From Auanema rhodensis (lineage: Eukaryota; Nematoda; Chromadorea; Rhabditida; Rhabditidae), in the NCBI GenBank assembly GCA_964057225.1, contig OZ059896.1, positions 13,996,501-14,060,500 on the forward strand: a stretch of DNA of 64,000 bases, given 5' to 3'. This document shows, piece after piece, positions 33,980 through 47,520 of this stretch (position 1 is its first letter; every line of letters starts with the position of its first letter). The notes under the pieces were generated by a model. The model saw only the letters and a program-made list of their open reading frames with translations, was not told the origin of the DNA and did not search any database. A program made the position numbers and the translations under genes.

Positions 33980-36094
33980 GTTCTGTTGGATATATACATA
34001 TAACGGTAATCATATTCCCCTCTTCATGCATTAATATTTATGATTACACTCTCTACATGTATTAGGTTCTAAAGTTGACGTAGTATAATTATCCAGCCTT
34101 TCCCATTATGTGGATTCTGTCATTCTGTTAAGTTAGTTTTTCCTCCCTCCTTCGTTTGTTTCTGTCGTGGTCTTCATATAAAGCTACTCTCGTTCACTCC
34201 CTCTCTTATCACACACTCATCCGAATCGGGTATTTATTTGTTTTTTCCGAAATTTTCATAAACTTTTTGAAGTCTTCTTTCTTGAATTTCAGAAGTTTCA
34301 TCAAAACTTCAAAAATAATCTTTTGATAGAATGTTAGGAGTACACTAAACGTCAATTTTTTTTTCAAACGTGAGAATTTGGTTGTACGTTAACATAGTTC
34401 TCTTCATAGATATTCAGTAAGGTTCAGATGCTGAAGCTTACTTGTTTGAAGCTATGACATGGGAAATATAATACTTAGTTATTGATCGAGCGTTGGGCTC
34501 AGAATCATTTAAAAATATTTTTAATGAATTAACTTGTTTCTAATCTCAAATTCTGTTATATTAAGATGAATTATTCAAAATAGTCAAAAAACACATATAT
34601 TTTGACTGAATATAAACTATATGAACTCGCAAAATTTTTTAAATTAAAAAAAAAATTTTTTTTGTAGTTTGAATGGGTTTTCTGAGGCCTCTAACATAGG
34701 GGCGTCCCAACTATTTCGCACAGGACTGTATATATCTCAAGTTATCAGTGAGAAATGTCGGTGTGTCATATTGTGTGGTTTGTTCAGGTATTAACATATT
34801 CTTTGTTTCTTTGTTTCATTGTTTTTTTGTTTTTGTTCTGCCAAATATTCATATAAATAAATACATTTATGTAAGTCGAAGAAGAAAGAACAAATAACAT
34901 CTATTCCGTGTCGTAAAGAAGCAAAAGCAGTAGCATATGCAGCCAGCTGCTGATACCCGTAATTTAAATTGTGAGGTGCGAATCATAAAGATTATAACTA
35001 CAAAAAACCGCTAGATTTAATTAAAACAAAATAAGATGGGGGATTTGTTTAGTCAAAAATCATTTAATATCGTCTTTTGATAGAAGGGGAAGATGAATTA
35101 TTTGATACAATTTAGCAGACGGCTTTGAAGAGAATGCATAGTAATTAGTATTTATATACGGATAAAACAAGAAAAATGATTAATTATTGTAATTATTTTG
35201 ATTCTCTTCAAAACTATGCTATAAAGGGGAGGGTGTTGTGTTAGAATCTAGAAAAAGGAAACAGATTCACAGTTTGAATTGTTAAGTGCGTGAGAAGGGT
35301 CCTCATTGAGAACATGGGGAAAGGAGAGAGAAAGGGAGTAATATGAAAATTACTGAACAGGTCTGAAGTCAAGGCAAAAGAGCCAGAGTTTACTGTCTTC
35401 AACTAAACTAAGATATAAGGAAAGAATTATCTAAGTCATGAACAATAAAAAAACAAAAAAATTGGTCTTAAGTCAAAAGAAAAAAATCAGCAGGTAGGTA
35501 AATATTCGCTATATGTAAAAGTATATCATATAAGATCAGAAAGTAGAAAAATGGCAAGTGGATGAGCAAATTGAATACCCGCACCATACCTGTTGATAAA
35601 TCAAATAAAAAAACATATTTTGATTGATTAATGACTCAAAAATTCTTTTTGCTGGCTTTGTAAAAAAGTGATCGATAGAGAAGATATATAGAAAAAATCC
35701 AAATATACAGGTAATGTTATATCTCTTCTACCATATAGTTATGAGTAATTAAATGATAATTACAAGGAAGACAGTGACTTTGGTTCGGATGCGCATGCTT
35801 GCTCGCCTTGTAGGAGAGAGTCGGAGGGAGGTAATCCAACTTCTAAGTTGAAGCAGAGCCGACTGGGACAATCATGAGGATGAGAAAGAAAAGTAATGAA
35901 CAGCAGCAAACGTCATGATTAAGGATACTGAACAATGAATTTGGGAAGTAATGAGGAAATATTAACATATGAAAACATAATATAACATGCTCTGTTTCTC
36001 TATTATCAAAATCTTAAAGGGAAATAATTTGTTTTTTCAATTGAGTTATTGATTGACTCGAGTACTCAAGACTGAGCCACCATTGATGCTAAAT
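33980..36094. other. Intergenic, AT-rich
   Basis: No convincing exon on either strand; many short homopolymers. The only recognisable item is a possible Tc1/mariner end at 34698-34730. Confidence 0.6.
34698..34730 (-). mobile_element. Possible Tc1/mariner terminal repeat, single end
   Basis: On the - strand it reads TACAGTCCTGTGCGAAATAG and continues GTTGGGACGCCCC, the style of Tc1/mariner terminal repeats next to a TA. No partner end or transposase was found, so at most a relic. Confidence 0.4.
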
Positions 36095-37418
36095 CTAATA
36101 GCCTTTACGACGATAGGAATAGATCTGTGGTTCCTCGTCTGAATCGTCAGCTGATAGTCCTCGGCCAACAATGCGACGAGGAGAGAAGCGAGCGGATGGT
36201 GTGAAGTTTGGAGCCTAGAATATACTCAACTGTTACAGGGCGTTTTGCACGCACACGAGCATGATCGAAGTACATTCAAAGATCAGGCTGACAAACCTTG
36301 ATGCTCACAGCAGGTAAAGCACGCGGCTTCACAACATCTATGTGATAGTTTCTTCCAGTATTATTATCCCAATGTTCTTGTCCCAAAACAGAATAGCAGA
36401 CGCAGAATTCGCAGTGGCTGCCCTAAAAATCCGGAAATATAAATTGAATGGCTAGAGAAAAAATTTACCTTCATATCAACTGGCAATGATATGGAAAATA
36501 TGAAATTATCGATATCCCCATTACTACGTGAATAAGAAGCTGGGATATCAATATAGTCGGTCCAGTTAGCAGAAGAAAACCGAACAAAAATCTGCAAAAA
36601 AAATGTTTAAAAAAACAAAAATAAAAAAGAATATTTTAAAAAACAACCGGTTTTTATGATAAAATTTTAAAAAGCGAAATTTAGATCTATGCAAATCTAC
36701 GTAAATACGTGTACGGGATTGATAGAGAACAAATGAACACAAAGGCTTTACTTAAAAATATGCTAATTAACTTATAAACAAACCTTCTTATCAAAAGCGA
36801 TGTTTAGAACATCTACTTGACCAACAACAGTAGCACCTGCTACACGTAGAGAGCTAACGCAAATCTTGGCACTGCGTGTTCGTTTGCTGTATTCAGAATC
36901 AGACCGATAGATGAAGTTGGAAAGAACAATGCGTTCAGAAGAATTATCCGTCGAGCTGGCTAATGTTGTAGTTGGAGTATAAATCCTTAAATATAACATT
37001 ATAATTAAATAGCTTTATCATATATATATATATATATATATTAGAATATTATATATGTATAACTTACGGAAAACAATTCTCTTCGATTGTGAAATATTCT
37101 CTTTTTTCGAGATCGAGACCGAGAGTATCGGCAAAACGAACGCGCTTCTGAGATTGTTTCGAACGAGCTCGTCGTAAAGCAGAAGGCAACGTTTTACTGC
37201 GATCTCTATAATAATAGAATAATAATCATTAATATAGTAAAAAATAGAGAAGTAAAAAACAAGACAACAAATAATATCTTCCACCCCTTCCTTCTCTCTG
37301 AATATAATGTATATTAGTATTGAGAGAGAGAGAGATAGAGGGAATTACACCAGATAAAAGATTGAGAGTGAGATGAGAGTGAGATGAGAGAGAGAGAGAA
37401 AGAGAAAGAGAAAGAGAA

Positions 37419-37474
<56 letters not shown>

Positions 37475-39275
37475 GGAAAGAGAAAGAGAAAGTGAGAGAG
37501 ATAAAATTGTAGTGTTAGAGGCAGTTAACGTAGACATAACAGCAGCATCTTTTATTTAAATTTCTTGTCGTGATCAGTTCGATCCCTTCGCTTCAGAGGC
37601 AGATTCTAGGAAATATTAAACAGCTGATCATCAGATATCTAACAATGAATGGAATGATTGTTAAAATTTTTGTTTTCCTTACTATCTAAGGTCAAGGTTT
37701 AAACGAGAATTCAAGTGTAATTTTCAGAATATGTGTACGTAAGAACTGGTTTTTCAGCTTTAAACTCAAGCCTATACATGTTTTAATATTGATTACATTC
37801 ATATGAACAAAAAAGGTAGATGATTCAGTGACCATCTTGAACTATGAGTAAAACGATCATATGAAGGGAGACAACGTCAGATGTATCAAGCGCTATCATT
37901 TAATTTTCCGAATTTCTCGATGAAATCTCTATCTCTTTGTATGTTTACTTTTCACGTGAATAAGGAATAAGCCAATTAAACTGGTTCATATGAACTTCAC
38001 GTGAAAGACATTTGCTCGAGAAAGAGAAAAGAAAAGAGAGAGTGGGAGAGAGCGACAATCCTCAATTTCGTGGAAGATGAACAATCACAACACAGATTCG
38101 ATAACACAGCGGAAGATAGAGGAAAAGCTATCCAAAATATAATACATCAATAGTAAGTGAGAGGATTATGATCGCAGCAAATAAGAGAAAAAATATTTTG
38201 AGCCATTGAGACCGAGAGAGAGAGAAAATTTTGGAAGGTACCCTTTGGAGAGACGAAAGCCAGTGTCTTTCATTGTTTCGGAAAAAAAAGTTTAATGAAA
38301 AATAATTATGTTGAACCAAGAAGACGACTTCAGAAGAGAAGAAAAAATCCCTTTTCTCTTCTATTTTTCTTATTTATCTCTTATTATAGGACTAATGGTT
38401 TCTTTCATGTTGTTTCTGCAGAAAATAACAGAGCAACGATCAAACAAACTAATCACTTTTACAGTCTTACTTGATCTTACTGGACAACGTAGGATTCAGT
38501 ATCATTGGCGGTTTTGAATGCTATTATACAGTGTATGATAGGTTGTTTTCTTGCTGGTCAATCACAATCTTCTAAGTAATTGGTGTCAAGGAGGGGAGTC
38601 TGTAGAGATGTTCACGAAAGAAGATAAATTCATAAATCAGTATAGGTATGCTGAGCCAAAATTTTAAAAATATGAACATCGGCAAAACGTCACAACATCA
38701 ACGACAAATGGCCAAGATGGTGGTGGCTAGGCTATACAGTATGATAATCAACAAGCGAAGGTGCTGATTGGTGATCATCATGATCATCATCATGGTTCCA
38801 ACCAATGCGAAGAAAAGACGACGAAGAAATTAGTCAAAAAAAAGAAAAAGGCAAAGGAAAACTTACAATTTGCTGCGTGGAAGCGGCGCTACAGTATACT
38901 CATCCGAGGAGAAACCAGAATCCGGAGAACTGGGCTCATTCACTTCAGCCGCGCAACAAGAAGAACAGGGACTCTGCTAAAAAGGCAGGTGATTGTCAGT
39001 AAGATTTAGAAAGTAACGTCAATTCGTGTCAATCCGAAACTTTTTGCAAAACATCAATGTGTCTACGAAGTTGTTCAAGGGAAAATTGACAACAAAAAAC
39101 AATTTCTTAAAGACTTTTCAGGAAGAACACATCATTGTAGACTGATATCATTCATTGATTGTCATGTCAAATTTCAATTTTTGGTACTTGTACGATTTGA
39201 ACACACCTCATCTGACAGTTTCAACTCAAGTCTCATCTTGTTAGCCAGCTGAGACGGAAACATCACGGCCGCCAT
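36095..39275 (-). CDS. Protein phosphatase 1 regulatory subunit 3-like, glycogen-targeting (7 exons)
   Basis: Exons in gene order: 39275-39207, 38976-38867, 37205-37068, 36985-36784, 36591-36469, 36422-36297, 36214-36095; every join keeps phase; 295 residues, stop TAG. It should tether PP1 to glycogen, favouring glycogen synthase activation. Residues 24-60 are polar and Ser-rich. The PP1-docking RVxF motif is KRVRFAD near residue 80. A CBM21 domain follows: VLNIAFDKK, the SANWTDY strand, GDIDNFIFSISLP, and WDNNTGRNYHI near residue 240, the conserved glycogen-binding end. An acidic SADDSDEE lies near the C-terminus. The length fits PPP1R3B/C-type proteins. TTTTTCAG just before the ATG suggests a spliced 5' UTR exon upstream. 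The intron at 37206-38866 holds a long GA repeat. Which paralogue (3B, 3C, 3D or insect Gbs-70E) is not resolved. Confidence 0.9.
37020..37040. repeat. (TA)n microsatellite
   Basis: Sits in an 82-nt intron of the PPP1R3-like gene. Confidence 0.9.
37321..37500. repeat. (GA)n microsatellite
   Basis: GAGA/GAAAGA repeats in an intron of the PPP1R3-like gene; they create Ser/Leu-rich false ORFs on the - strand. Confidence 0.95.
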
Positions 39276-42200
39276 ATTTTGTCGACAAGCTGAAAAACAG
39301 TTGTCGTTTCAAAAATTACATCGCAAAAATAAAAAATATGAAAAATTAAAAGACATAAAAGACAATTTTCAATAAGAATATTGGATTAGAGTATAGTAAA
39401 ATGACTTCAAGATGGTATAGAAAATCAACTTTTGAGTTACAAATTACAGAAAGGATTTAAGAAATTTGATAAAATCGATATGTGAACTCTGGAAGAGGAC
39501 ACGATAGGTTTAGAGCATAAAGGATGGGTATAGTTTAAACTCAATGAAGAAGGTTGAACTAAATTTTTAAATTTGCACTAAGGCAGAAGAATGAAAATGA
39601 ATTAACCAAAACCCAAGAAATTTTAGACCAACAGAATATAATTGGAAGAGTTGGAGAAGTGATGATAGAGTAACACGACGAAAGCTGACACTGCACCACA
39701 CCCGGAAAAGAATCACTGAGAGCAGAAGGACAGTTGCAAAGAGAGAGATGAGGGGTGGGGGGGGGGGAGGAGTCGAATCCGGAGAAACAGTAGACCGCAA
39801 GTTCAGAAAAGTGACGTGCGTGGTTTGTGGGAGGGGGGTTCGAAAGGAGATAACAGTAGAGGCGGTATCAACGAAGCACAATAATGTAGATGTTCATTGT
39901 TGTTTGATATAGAGAACCGAAAAATAGCACCGGGCAAGAATAACCGTGAACGACGAAGTCGATGCTTCTTTCGAGACAAACAGGACTGCGTGGAATGCGG
40001 TGATTAGAACAGTAAATTAGAGGTGGAGCCACTTACGTTTTTAGTGAAAAATGAGAAAAATAAAAAATGGAAAGAAAGACTATAAAACCTTAATTACTAG
40101 AGTAATTAAAAACATTCTACAAGTAAATTTTGTCATTTGTAATATTATAAATCCTAAAAAACTAGTAGTAATTATGAATAATTAGATATAAACTTCGCAG
40201 CACACGGTAAAAGGCAGCATACCAGTGGCCACTGAAGAGAAAACACAGTAGACAGCCGAGATAGGCGGAGCTTTGATTAGGTGCTGCTATGTTGGGACAG
40301 TAACATGAAGAGATACACATATACTCATTCGAAAATTGCGCAGATTCAGAATATGAAGAACCATCACTGATAGCTACCTTTCAGTCACTGCATGAGTCTA
40401 TGCACTCATTATAAGGACAGTAGAATGGAAAAGGAGAAGAGAACCAAGAGGAAACACACAAACAGCGATGCTGTAAACGAGTGGAAATCGAAATATTTAT
40501 TTATGAAGAAAAACATTGGCGCTGTTAACAGAGCGTGGATACGTGTCAGAATGATGTAATATCTGTGGGAAGACCCCCATCTGCTTTAACATTGATACGT
40601 AATTATGAAAGAAATTTAGATGATGTTAACTTTATGACAATAGTTTCATATAGGCTCCCCTCTTCTCTCTCTTTCTCATGTACCTTACAGTCTCCTCCCC
40701 TTCTGTGCCCTAATCAGTGATTTAAATTCAGCACAACATGGACGAGGTTAACAGCGTCAAAGACAAGAAGATGGAACACACAAACATGGAAAGCTTTCGA
40801 TGTGAATAGAACGAAAGATAGAAAGTAAAGGTAACAGCTAAAAGAGTTGAACAACATATTTAGGAAAGAATGTACGAAGGGGAGGGGAAACGGCCACAAA
40901 GCGAGATGAAATAAACAAAATGAAAATATTAGTTGTTGCAAAATAGAAAACTGCCCTTTTGAAAAATCTTCTATAAGCAGTAATGAGCATAAAAACAATT
41001 ACAAACAATTGAAAAATATTAGAGAAAACAGCCATATTTGATCTAAAAAAAGCAAAAAAATTGCAAAATGTTATGGTCAGTTAGAGTGAATTTCAACTTT
41101 ATGGCAAAACAAAGATATATAGATAAGCTCTTACTTTTCAGATCATAAAACAGTCAATATGACCAAATTGTGAGCTCAGCAGCATTGTATAAGTGAGACG
41201 ATTCAAGAAAATAATGAAGAAAATAAGCAATAAGAGAGGTAAAAAGGGAGGGAGAAAGCGAGAGCAGAAATGAAATGAACGGCCGCCGACAGAACTCCGG
41301 ATAAGACCACAGCTCATCACGCCATACCTGCCCATCTATTCATCAACACCCACAGGTGCTGATCCTGACCCAAGGTTAAGGTTTCCGAGTTCTCAATCTA
41401 ACCTTTCTTAATAACCTTTTTGAAGATGACTAGAAAGAGCACACCGAAATGAGACGAAAAGCCGAATGAAGAATGTGAACTTTATTGCTGGGTAAGAGCA
41501 TAAAAATATCTTTAAATGGAGATTTGTTCACGATTTATGAAATAAAAGCTTGTGCTGGGAACCGATTAATAGAGCTTATTGAGAACAAGATGGATAGTGA
41601 AATAATGAGAGAGAAAGCTAAAGAGAGAGAGAAAGATAAAGAGAAACAAAAACAGAAACCGAAAGAAAATTATACAATAGTGCTAAACATGAGAAAGACA
41701 TGAAACATGCTGAAAAAGAAGAATGAGCAGTTCTGGGGTGGGACGTAATAGATAAAACTTTATGATAATATTGGTGACATAAGAAGAGGATATAGGGCAA
41801 CAAGGTATGGCAAATAGATAGAAAAAATGATATCAAAGTAAGGCTATTGGGAGAAATAGAGGTTTGACCAGAATAAGAAAAACAAGCGAATAGCATATGA
41901 GTGAGAGTAAGAGAATGAGGAGACTGAAAGAACAAAAAATGGGACAGAGAGATGGAAAGATGGAGATAATGAGTGAGTGACCGAGAAGAATATCCGCCTG
42001 TTGAGAGAGCCAAACGAGAGCATCATGCTATGTGGTAAAAGACGATTAGAGCCTGGTATGGTACAAGTGTATTGGATGGGAAGAGAGGTAAAACACTCGA
42101 TTAGTAATGTTTAACAATTGGTTGGAGCCTCACGAATTTGCAGATTAACAATACTCTAAGCATTGTGCAAAGTAGAGAAAGATAGAAAATCGTCATATTG

Positions 42201-42465
42201 AAAGGAAAAGAATGTACGCTGAACGATTGTTCGAAGTCAATACAAGAGAGAGGGAAACAAAGTGAGAGAAACAGAGACAGACGAAGAAAGGATAGAGAGT
42301 AGAATAGAAAGATTTAAGGATCAATGCTCCGCTGACCGTCACAAGGGTCCTTCTCACTGATGGATTAGCCATGGTGCAAAGGGATCCGGCAATAGAACCA
42401 AAAAGATACAAAATAATGAAAAGGAATAAGAGACAGTAAGGAGCTAGATAGAGTTAGAGAGGTAG

Positions 42466-42509
42466 AGAGGTAGAGAGAGAGAGAGAGATAGAGAAACAGA
42501 GAGAGAGAG

Positions 42510-42552
<43 letters not shown>
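42466..42552. repeat. (GA)n microsatellite
   Basis: GAGA with interspersed ACAGA units. Confidence 0.95.
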
Positions 42553-42555
<3 letters not shown>

Positions 42556-42886
42556 GGAACAAAAATAAAAGGGGGGGAGCAGAGACAGGAAAAGTAGCTC
42601 GAGATAAAAAAATTGCAAGAATAAAATTTTGAGGAAAACACATTCAATCTTGCGAACCTTAATATAGGAATGATGCGATAGCCACACGTGAATCCCACGT
42701 AAATCGCTGATGTCAATACTTGCAACGTGAATTGAAACGTGAATTTAATTGCACAAAGAGCCTAAAGATAGTAAGGCTTCACATTAAAGAACAAGAAATT
42801 AATTCATCAAAGAAATATAGAAATACAGCAAAATTTAGCTTTAAACACAAAGAATATGTATGGTAATAACATTGGATGTATTGATA

Positions 42887-42917
42887 TGCACGTGGACGCC
42901 ACGTGAGGCCACGTGCA
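42887..42917. promoter_or_regulatory. Triple CACGTG cluster
   Basis: CACGTG at 42889, 42900 and 42910, spaced 11 and 10 bp, about one helical turn. The outer ends form an inverted repeat TGCACGTGG/CCACGTGCA. It looks like a bHLH-type binding cluster, but no promoter is identified nearby. Confidence 0.4.
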
Positions 42918-45156
42918 TAATGGCCTCTCTGTTATTGTTACGGTCAGACCATTTGGAGTAAAAACAAAAGCAGCAAGGAGAAGAAACAGGAGACAGGTTG
43001 ATCAACTTATAGGAGCATAAGGACTTTCTTAGCCGTAATTATTATAAAATATCAATATGTTGTTGAGATGTAAGAGAACATTGTCAGACCAATATGAGTA
43101 CAAACTGATACAGATAGAAATAAAACAACAGGAATGATAATAGAGAAAATGGTTTGATATTGAACCGTTTACGCAAAAAAAATAGAAATTATGAGATATC
43201 ACGTATGAATCACATGAAAATCAGTGATGGAAAGCCCTTCATCATTTATAATGATTCAATGTCAAAAAGACAAGACTTTGAAAAGTTGTCGACAGAGAAT
43301 GAGAAGCAATAAGAGGAGGAGAGATGGGGTCCAGAGAATAGCAAGAATATAGGTGAAGACAGAGAGAGATGTTGAAAGAGAGAGAGAGATAACGAGAGAG
43401 ATAAAGTGCATATCTTCTTCTAATGCTTGTTCTAGTGCTCATCACACTTGCTAATCAACCCGCCTGATGATGAGTGAAAGAGAGGATTTTGTTGGCCAGG
43501 GTTGAAATAAAGAAATGAAGGGCTAGTACTGAGTGGATAGGATCAAAAGATCAGTAATACTCAAGGGAATAATTGGTTGTACAATGAAGGAAACATAGTT
43601 TTTAAGATCTTCAAGTGTGCGTATGTAAGAAATAATTGTGAAAGGTAGAACGAACCAAACGGACATGGAAAAGCCGAGCTAAACAAGATGAAAGACCGAT
43701 ATTCGAGGAAGAAAAAAAACAATCAAAACCTGTAAAGACGAATAAAATCAACAAGCTTATTGATAAAGCAGTTATTTACCGGAAAAAATAGAAAATTTCG
43801 TCTGATTGACATCATTTAAAAAGAGATTGCAAAGGTTTAAACAACTTTGTTGGACTGAGTTAAGTAGCAAACGTTGCTGGCAACGAAGGGTAAACTTTGG
43901 GCTAGAAAAAACAGAATTTACAGAAAAAGAGAGAGAAAAAGAAAAAAGATGCATTAGAAGAAAAAGAAAAATTAGGAGAGAGAGAAAGAGAGAGATAGGC
44001 AATTTGACTATTTTTTTTCTGTTTTCTCCCGTTCCTCTCCTCGTCTCATCAGCAGAAACAGTAGTAGTGACCATCAGAATATCGACATTCACTTTCATTC
44101 TTATCTCTTTAAATTCTATGGAAATACTGACACTGTATGCAGGGACACTGACGGAGAAAGAGGTGGGAGGGGGGGGGGAGAAACATTGAACGGCATCACG
44201 GATAGACACAGAGAAAGATCAAAGCTTTCATATGAAAATTCTTAATACATTACATATACACGTACACATATATAGAGAGAAGAGAGAAAATAGAGAGAGT
44301 GAGAGATCAATAGAAAGAAAGAGACAATATAGGCAACTCAATGAAACAACTTTCCCTGCTGAAATTAACAAAGCAATTTGTTCTTATTATTTCGTATATT
44401 AAAAAGAAAACGATTTGTTGAAAAGTAATCTATACGCTGAGCACAACGGTCCTAATACAATCATTCTCTTATTCTCCTTTTACATCGATTTCTCTCTTTC
44501 TCTCTGTATGTCTCCTACTTTCTCTTATATTTGTCTCTCCCAATTTTCATATCCAACCTCTTTTCTTCCTCCTCGCACTCTCTTCTTTTTCTTATCCCTA
44601 GGTCTATCTCTACTTTCTCCTTTAAAGACTATTTAAGAGAGCAGAAGGAGATCAAAAGACCAGAAAAGAAGAGTCAATCGGCAGACGGACAACATCTTGC
44701 CACAGATTACGATTATGGATTATATGGAAATGTGCTCAAAGGAAGATCTTGAGGAAAAGTATGTACAAGATGCATTTATAGTGAGAAATAAGAAGAAATA
44801 AAGAATTTATGATTAAAACTAATAAACAGAAAAATAAACAGTTTTCTTTCTGTTTTCAATGATAAGTCGATATTAAAAAGAATTAATAAGACAGTATTAA
44901 GATCTTATAAGTCATTTAACACCGCTCCCTCCAATTTTACGCCGGCAAAAAAAAGATAAAAAGAAAATATTATTAATCCAAACTACAATGCGAAGAAAAA
45001 ATCAAAAGTTCATTAGAAAAAACAAGAGGTGAGCAAGTAGAAGATGATTAAAACAGTCATTATCTCAATTTAATCTCTGTTCACCTATTCATTTGAAAGA
45101 TACTGGTATTTTCTATAAACACCCAATAGTTCGTCTCTTCTTTCTTTATTTTTTTT

Positions 45157-45330
45157 TCTCTCTCTCTCTCTCACTCTTATTCTCTCTCTCTCACTCTTAT
45201 TCTCTCTCTCACTCTTATTCTCTCTCTCACTCTTATTCTCTCTCTCTCACTCTTATTCTCTCTCTCTCTCTCATTCTTTCTCTCTCTCACTCTCATTATC
45301 TCTCTCTCTCTCCCTCTCTCTCTATTCCTC
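45157..45330. repeat. CT-rich minisatellite
   Basis: About five copies of a 17-20 bp unit, TCTCTCACTCTTATTCTC, embedded in (CT)n. Confidence 0.9.
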
Positions 45331-46142
45331 TTCCTCCCTTTATTTTTATCATTTATAAGCTTTTCGTAAAACTTTTAAAAAGAAAATTCATCGACCAGTA
45401 CAAGCCAAAACATATATCCCCCTCTATCTCTCTCTTACGTTCTTCAAACCCCCTCTGTCTTCTTTATCTTTTCTTCCTTTAAATTTGATTCTTGTTCGGA
45501 TAAAAGAAAATAGAAGATGTGAACATAGCTGTTGCTATCACCTTGTCATTTTCCATTTTCAAAACAATATTGAGAAACAAACGCCAGGAAAAGCATAAAA
45601 AAGTATTTTTTGCTCGAAAGAACAGCTGACAGCATTTGTCTTCATCCAGTCAGGTTGTGAACGGTAGTTCATCTGAGGTATTTTGCTAGAATACAACACA
45701 AGTTAGTTAAGAGACAGGCGGCTTGTGTATAGTATAAACAGCCTTATTTCATCATTCACATGCTAAAGCCAAAGGTATCAATTTTCTGAAGCAAATTTGA
45801 TAAAAATCACCGCAATGAAGAAAAAAATTTTGTGTAAAAATTCCAAATCTATTTGGATTGTTTGATCAACAGCATGATCAGTATCAGTATAAAGTTTGAT
45901 GGTAAATTATTCCGAAAGAACATAAGTCTTGGAGCAGTAACTGACACAAAAAACTGATATACAACCAGACTATGCGCGCAAACTGTTAAAAATAACAATT
46001 TTTCTTACGTTCACGTGAATATTCACGTCAAATGCATGCGGGACTTTAACATAAACAAACAACGTGTCTTGGAACGAAATAGATAGATAGAGAAGAAGTA
46101 AGAAGAAATTATTTAGAAAGATAAAGAAAAATAATAGTGTTA

Positions 46143-46161
46143 CAAGAGAGAAAGAGAGAGA

Positions 46162-46228
<67 letters not shown>

Positions 46229-46253
46229 AAAGAGAGAGAGACAGAGAGAAAGA
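46143..46253. repeat. (GA)n microsatellite
   Basis: Nearly pure GA for about 80 bp. Confidence 0.95.
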
Positions 46254-46394
46254 GAAGAGAGAGAAAATGATTATCAAAATATATTTCTATAGAAAGATAT
46301 TAAAGAATGATGCCATATCTTTGATGGTGATGCAAAATAAACAGGAAATTGGAACAGAGAACGAACCAAACTCCTAATAGTCAGGAGTAAGAAG

Positions 46395-46502
46395 ACGATG
46401 GTCACTACGAGGAAGACGACAGCCAGGGCCAGGACCAGGACAACGACGACAAAGAAGAAGAAGAAGACGACGACGACGACGACGAAGAGTAAGATGATGA
46501 TG
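46395..46502. repeat. GAC/GAA/GAT trinucleotide-rich stretch
   Basis: Runs of ACGACG, AGAAGA and ATGATG. One frame would read acidic residues, but no splice or start context supports a gene. Confidence 0.8.
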
Positions 46503-47471
46503 ATAGAAAACCCCGTCTTCAGATAGCCATCGGTGCCTGTTAGCTTAGAGAGAAGACAGGGGATTTGGCCTGTTATTCACATCATTAAATGAAGGTTTTA
46601 TGTATATAAATTGGTCTATAAATCAGCAATATTATATACAAGATCTAATATTCAGAGGATATTATCACCACTGATGATCATAGGAGTTAACGTCAACGCT
46701 GTCGTTGTCGCATCCTTTCGTTTCCATTTCATCTAACACCAGAATCCAGAACAAACGGCTATGTGATATATATGAATCTAATCCATTCTTTTCTCACTTC
46801 TATCAGACGCCTGATTCCGATTTGTAGCAAAGAGAAAATAAGAGACGAAGAAATAGAATAATTCCAAGATACATAGTCAAATGAGAAGAAGGGGCTATAG
46901 GAAACGAGGGTAAGAGGAAGAGGGGAAGAGATAGAGGAAAGACATGGTGGGGGACTTCCCCGCTTGGGTTCATTCAGTTCATTACTTCTATCAGAATTTG
47001 TCCTTGTATTGATGATGACGAAGACAACGCTTTGGACATCATGACCATTGTCGAATGAACTGGCAGACAAGGGATATAAGGATGGACAGACGAATAGTTG
47101 GGTGGTTCGACACAGAAATACAAAGCGTCTCCACTATCCTAATCTCTATTTCCCACTCAAACGTCTTCTTTAGCTCTTACAATCTCCCCTTCTTTTTTCT
47201 TTTTTCATCCTTCCACTACCAACATCCTATTCATTTCACTTTAGTCTCCGAAGACAATATGATAGCAGAAAGATTGTTCATCACTATATCTTCTTAACAT
47301 ATGAATATAGATACATAGATATGTGAATATACCTTCAAACATTAATATCTTCTGGCATCAAACTTATGTCACATAGCTCAACAAATTGGCCATTAGACTG
47401 ATGCTTCGTCGTATAGAAGCCACCCAGCAAGAATGAAATGTTCTTTTGGAAGTCCATATAGTGAAACAAGG

Positions 47472-47476
<5 letters not shown>

Positions 47477-47517
<41 letters not shown>

Positions 47518-47520
47518 TCA
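47477..47520. repeat. (CT)n microsatellite
   Basis: Pure CT run. Confidence 0.95.

Noticed and set aside
37229..45482. Ser/Leu-rich ORFs at 37229, 41618, 42365, 42444 and 45093
   Set aside because: Pure products of GA/CT microsatellites.
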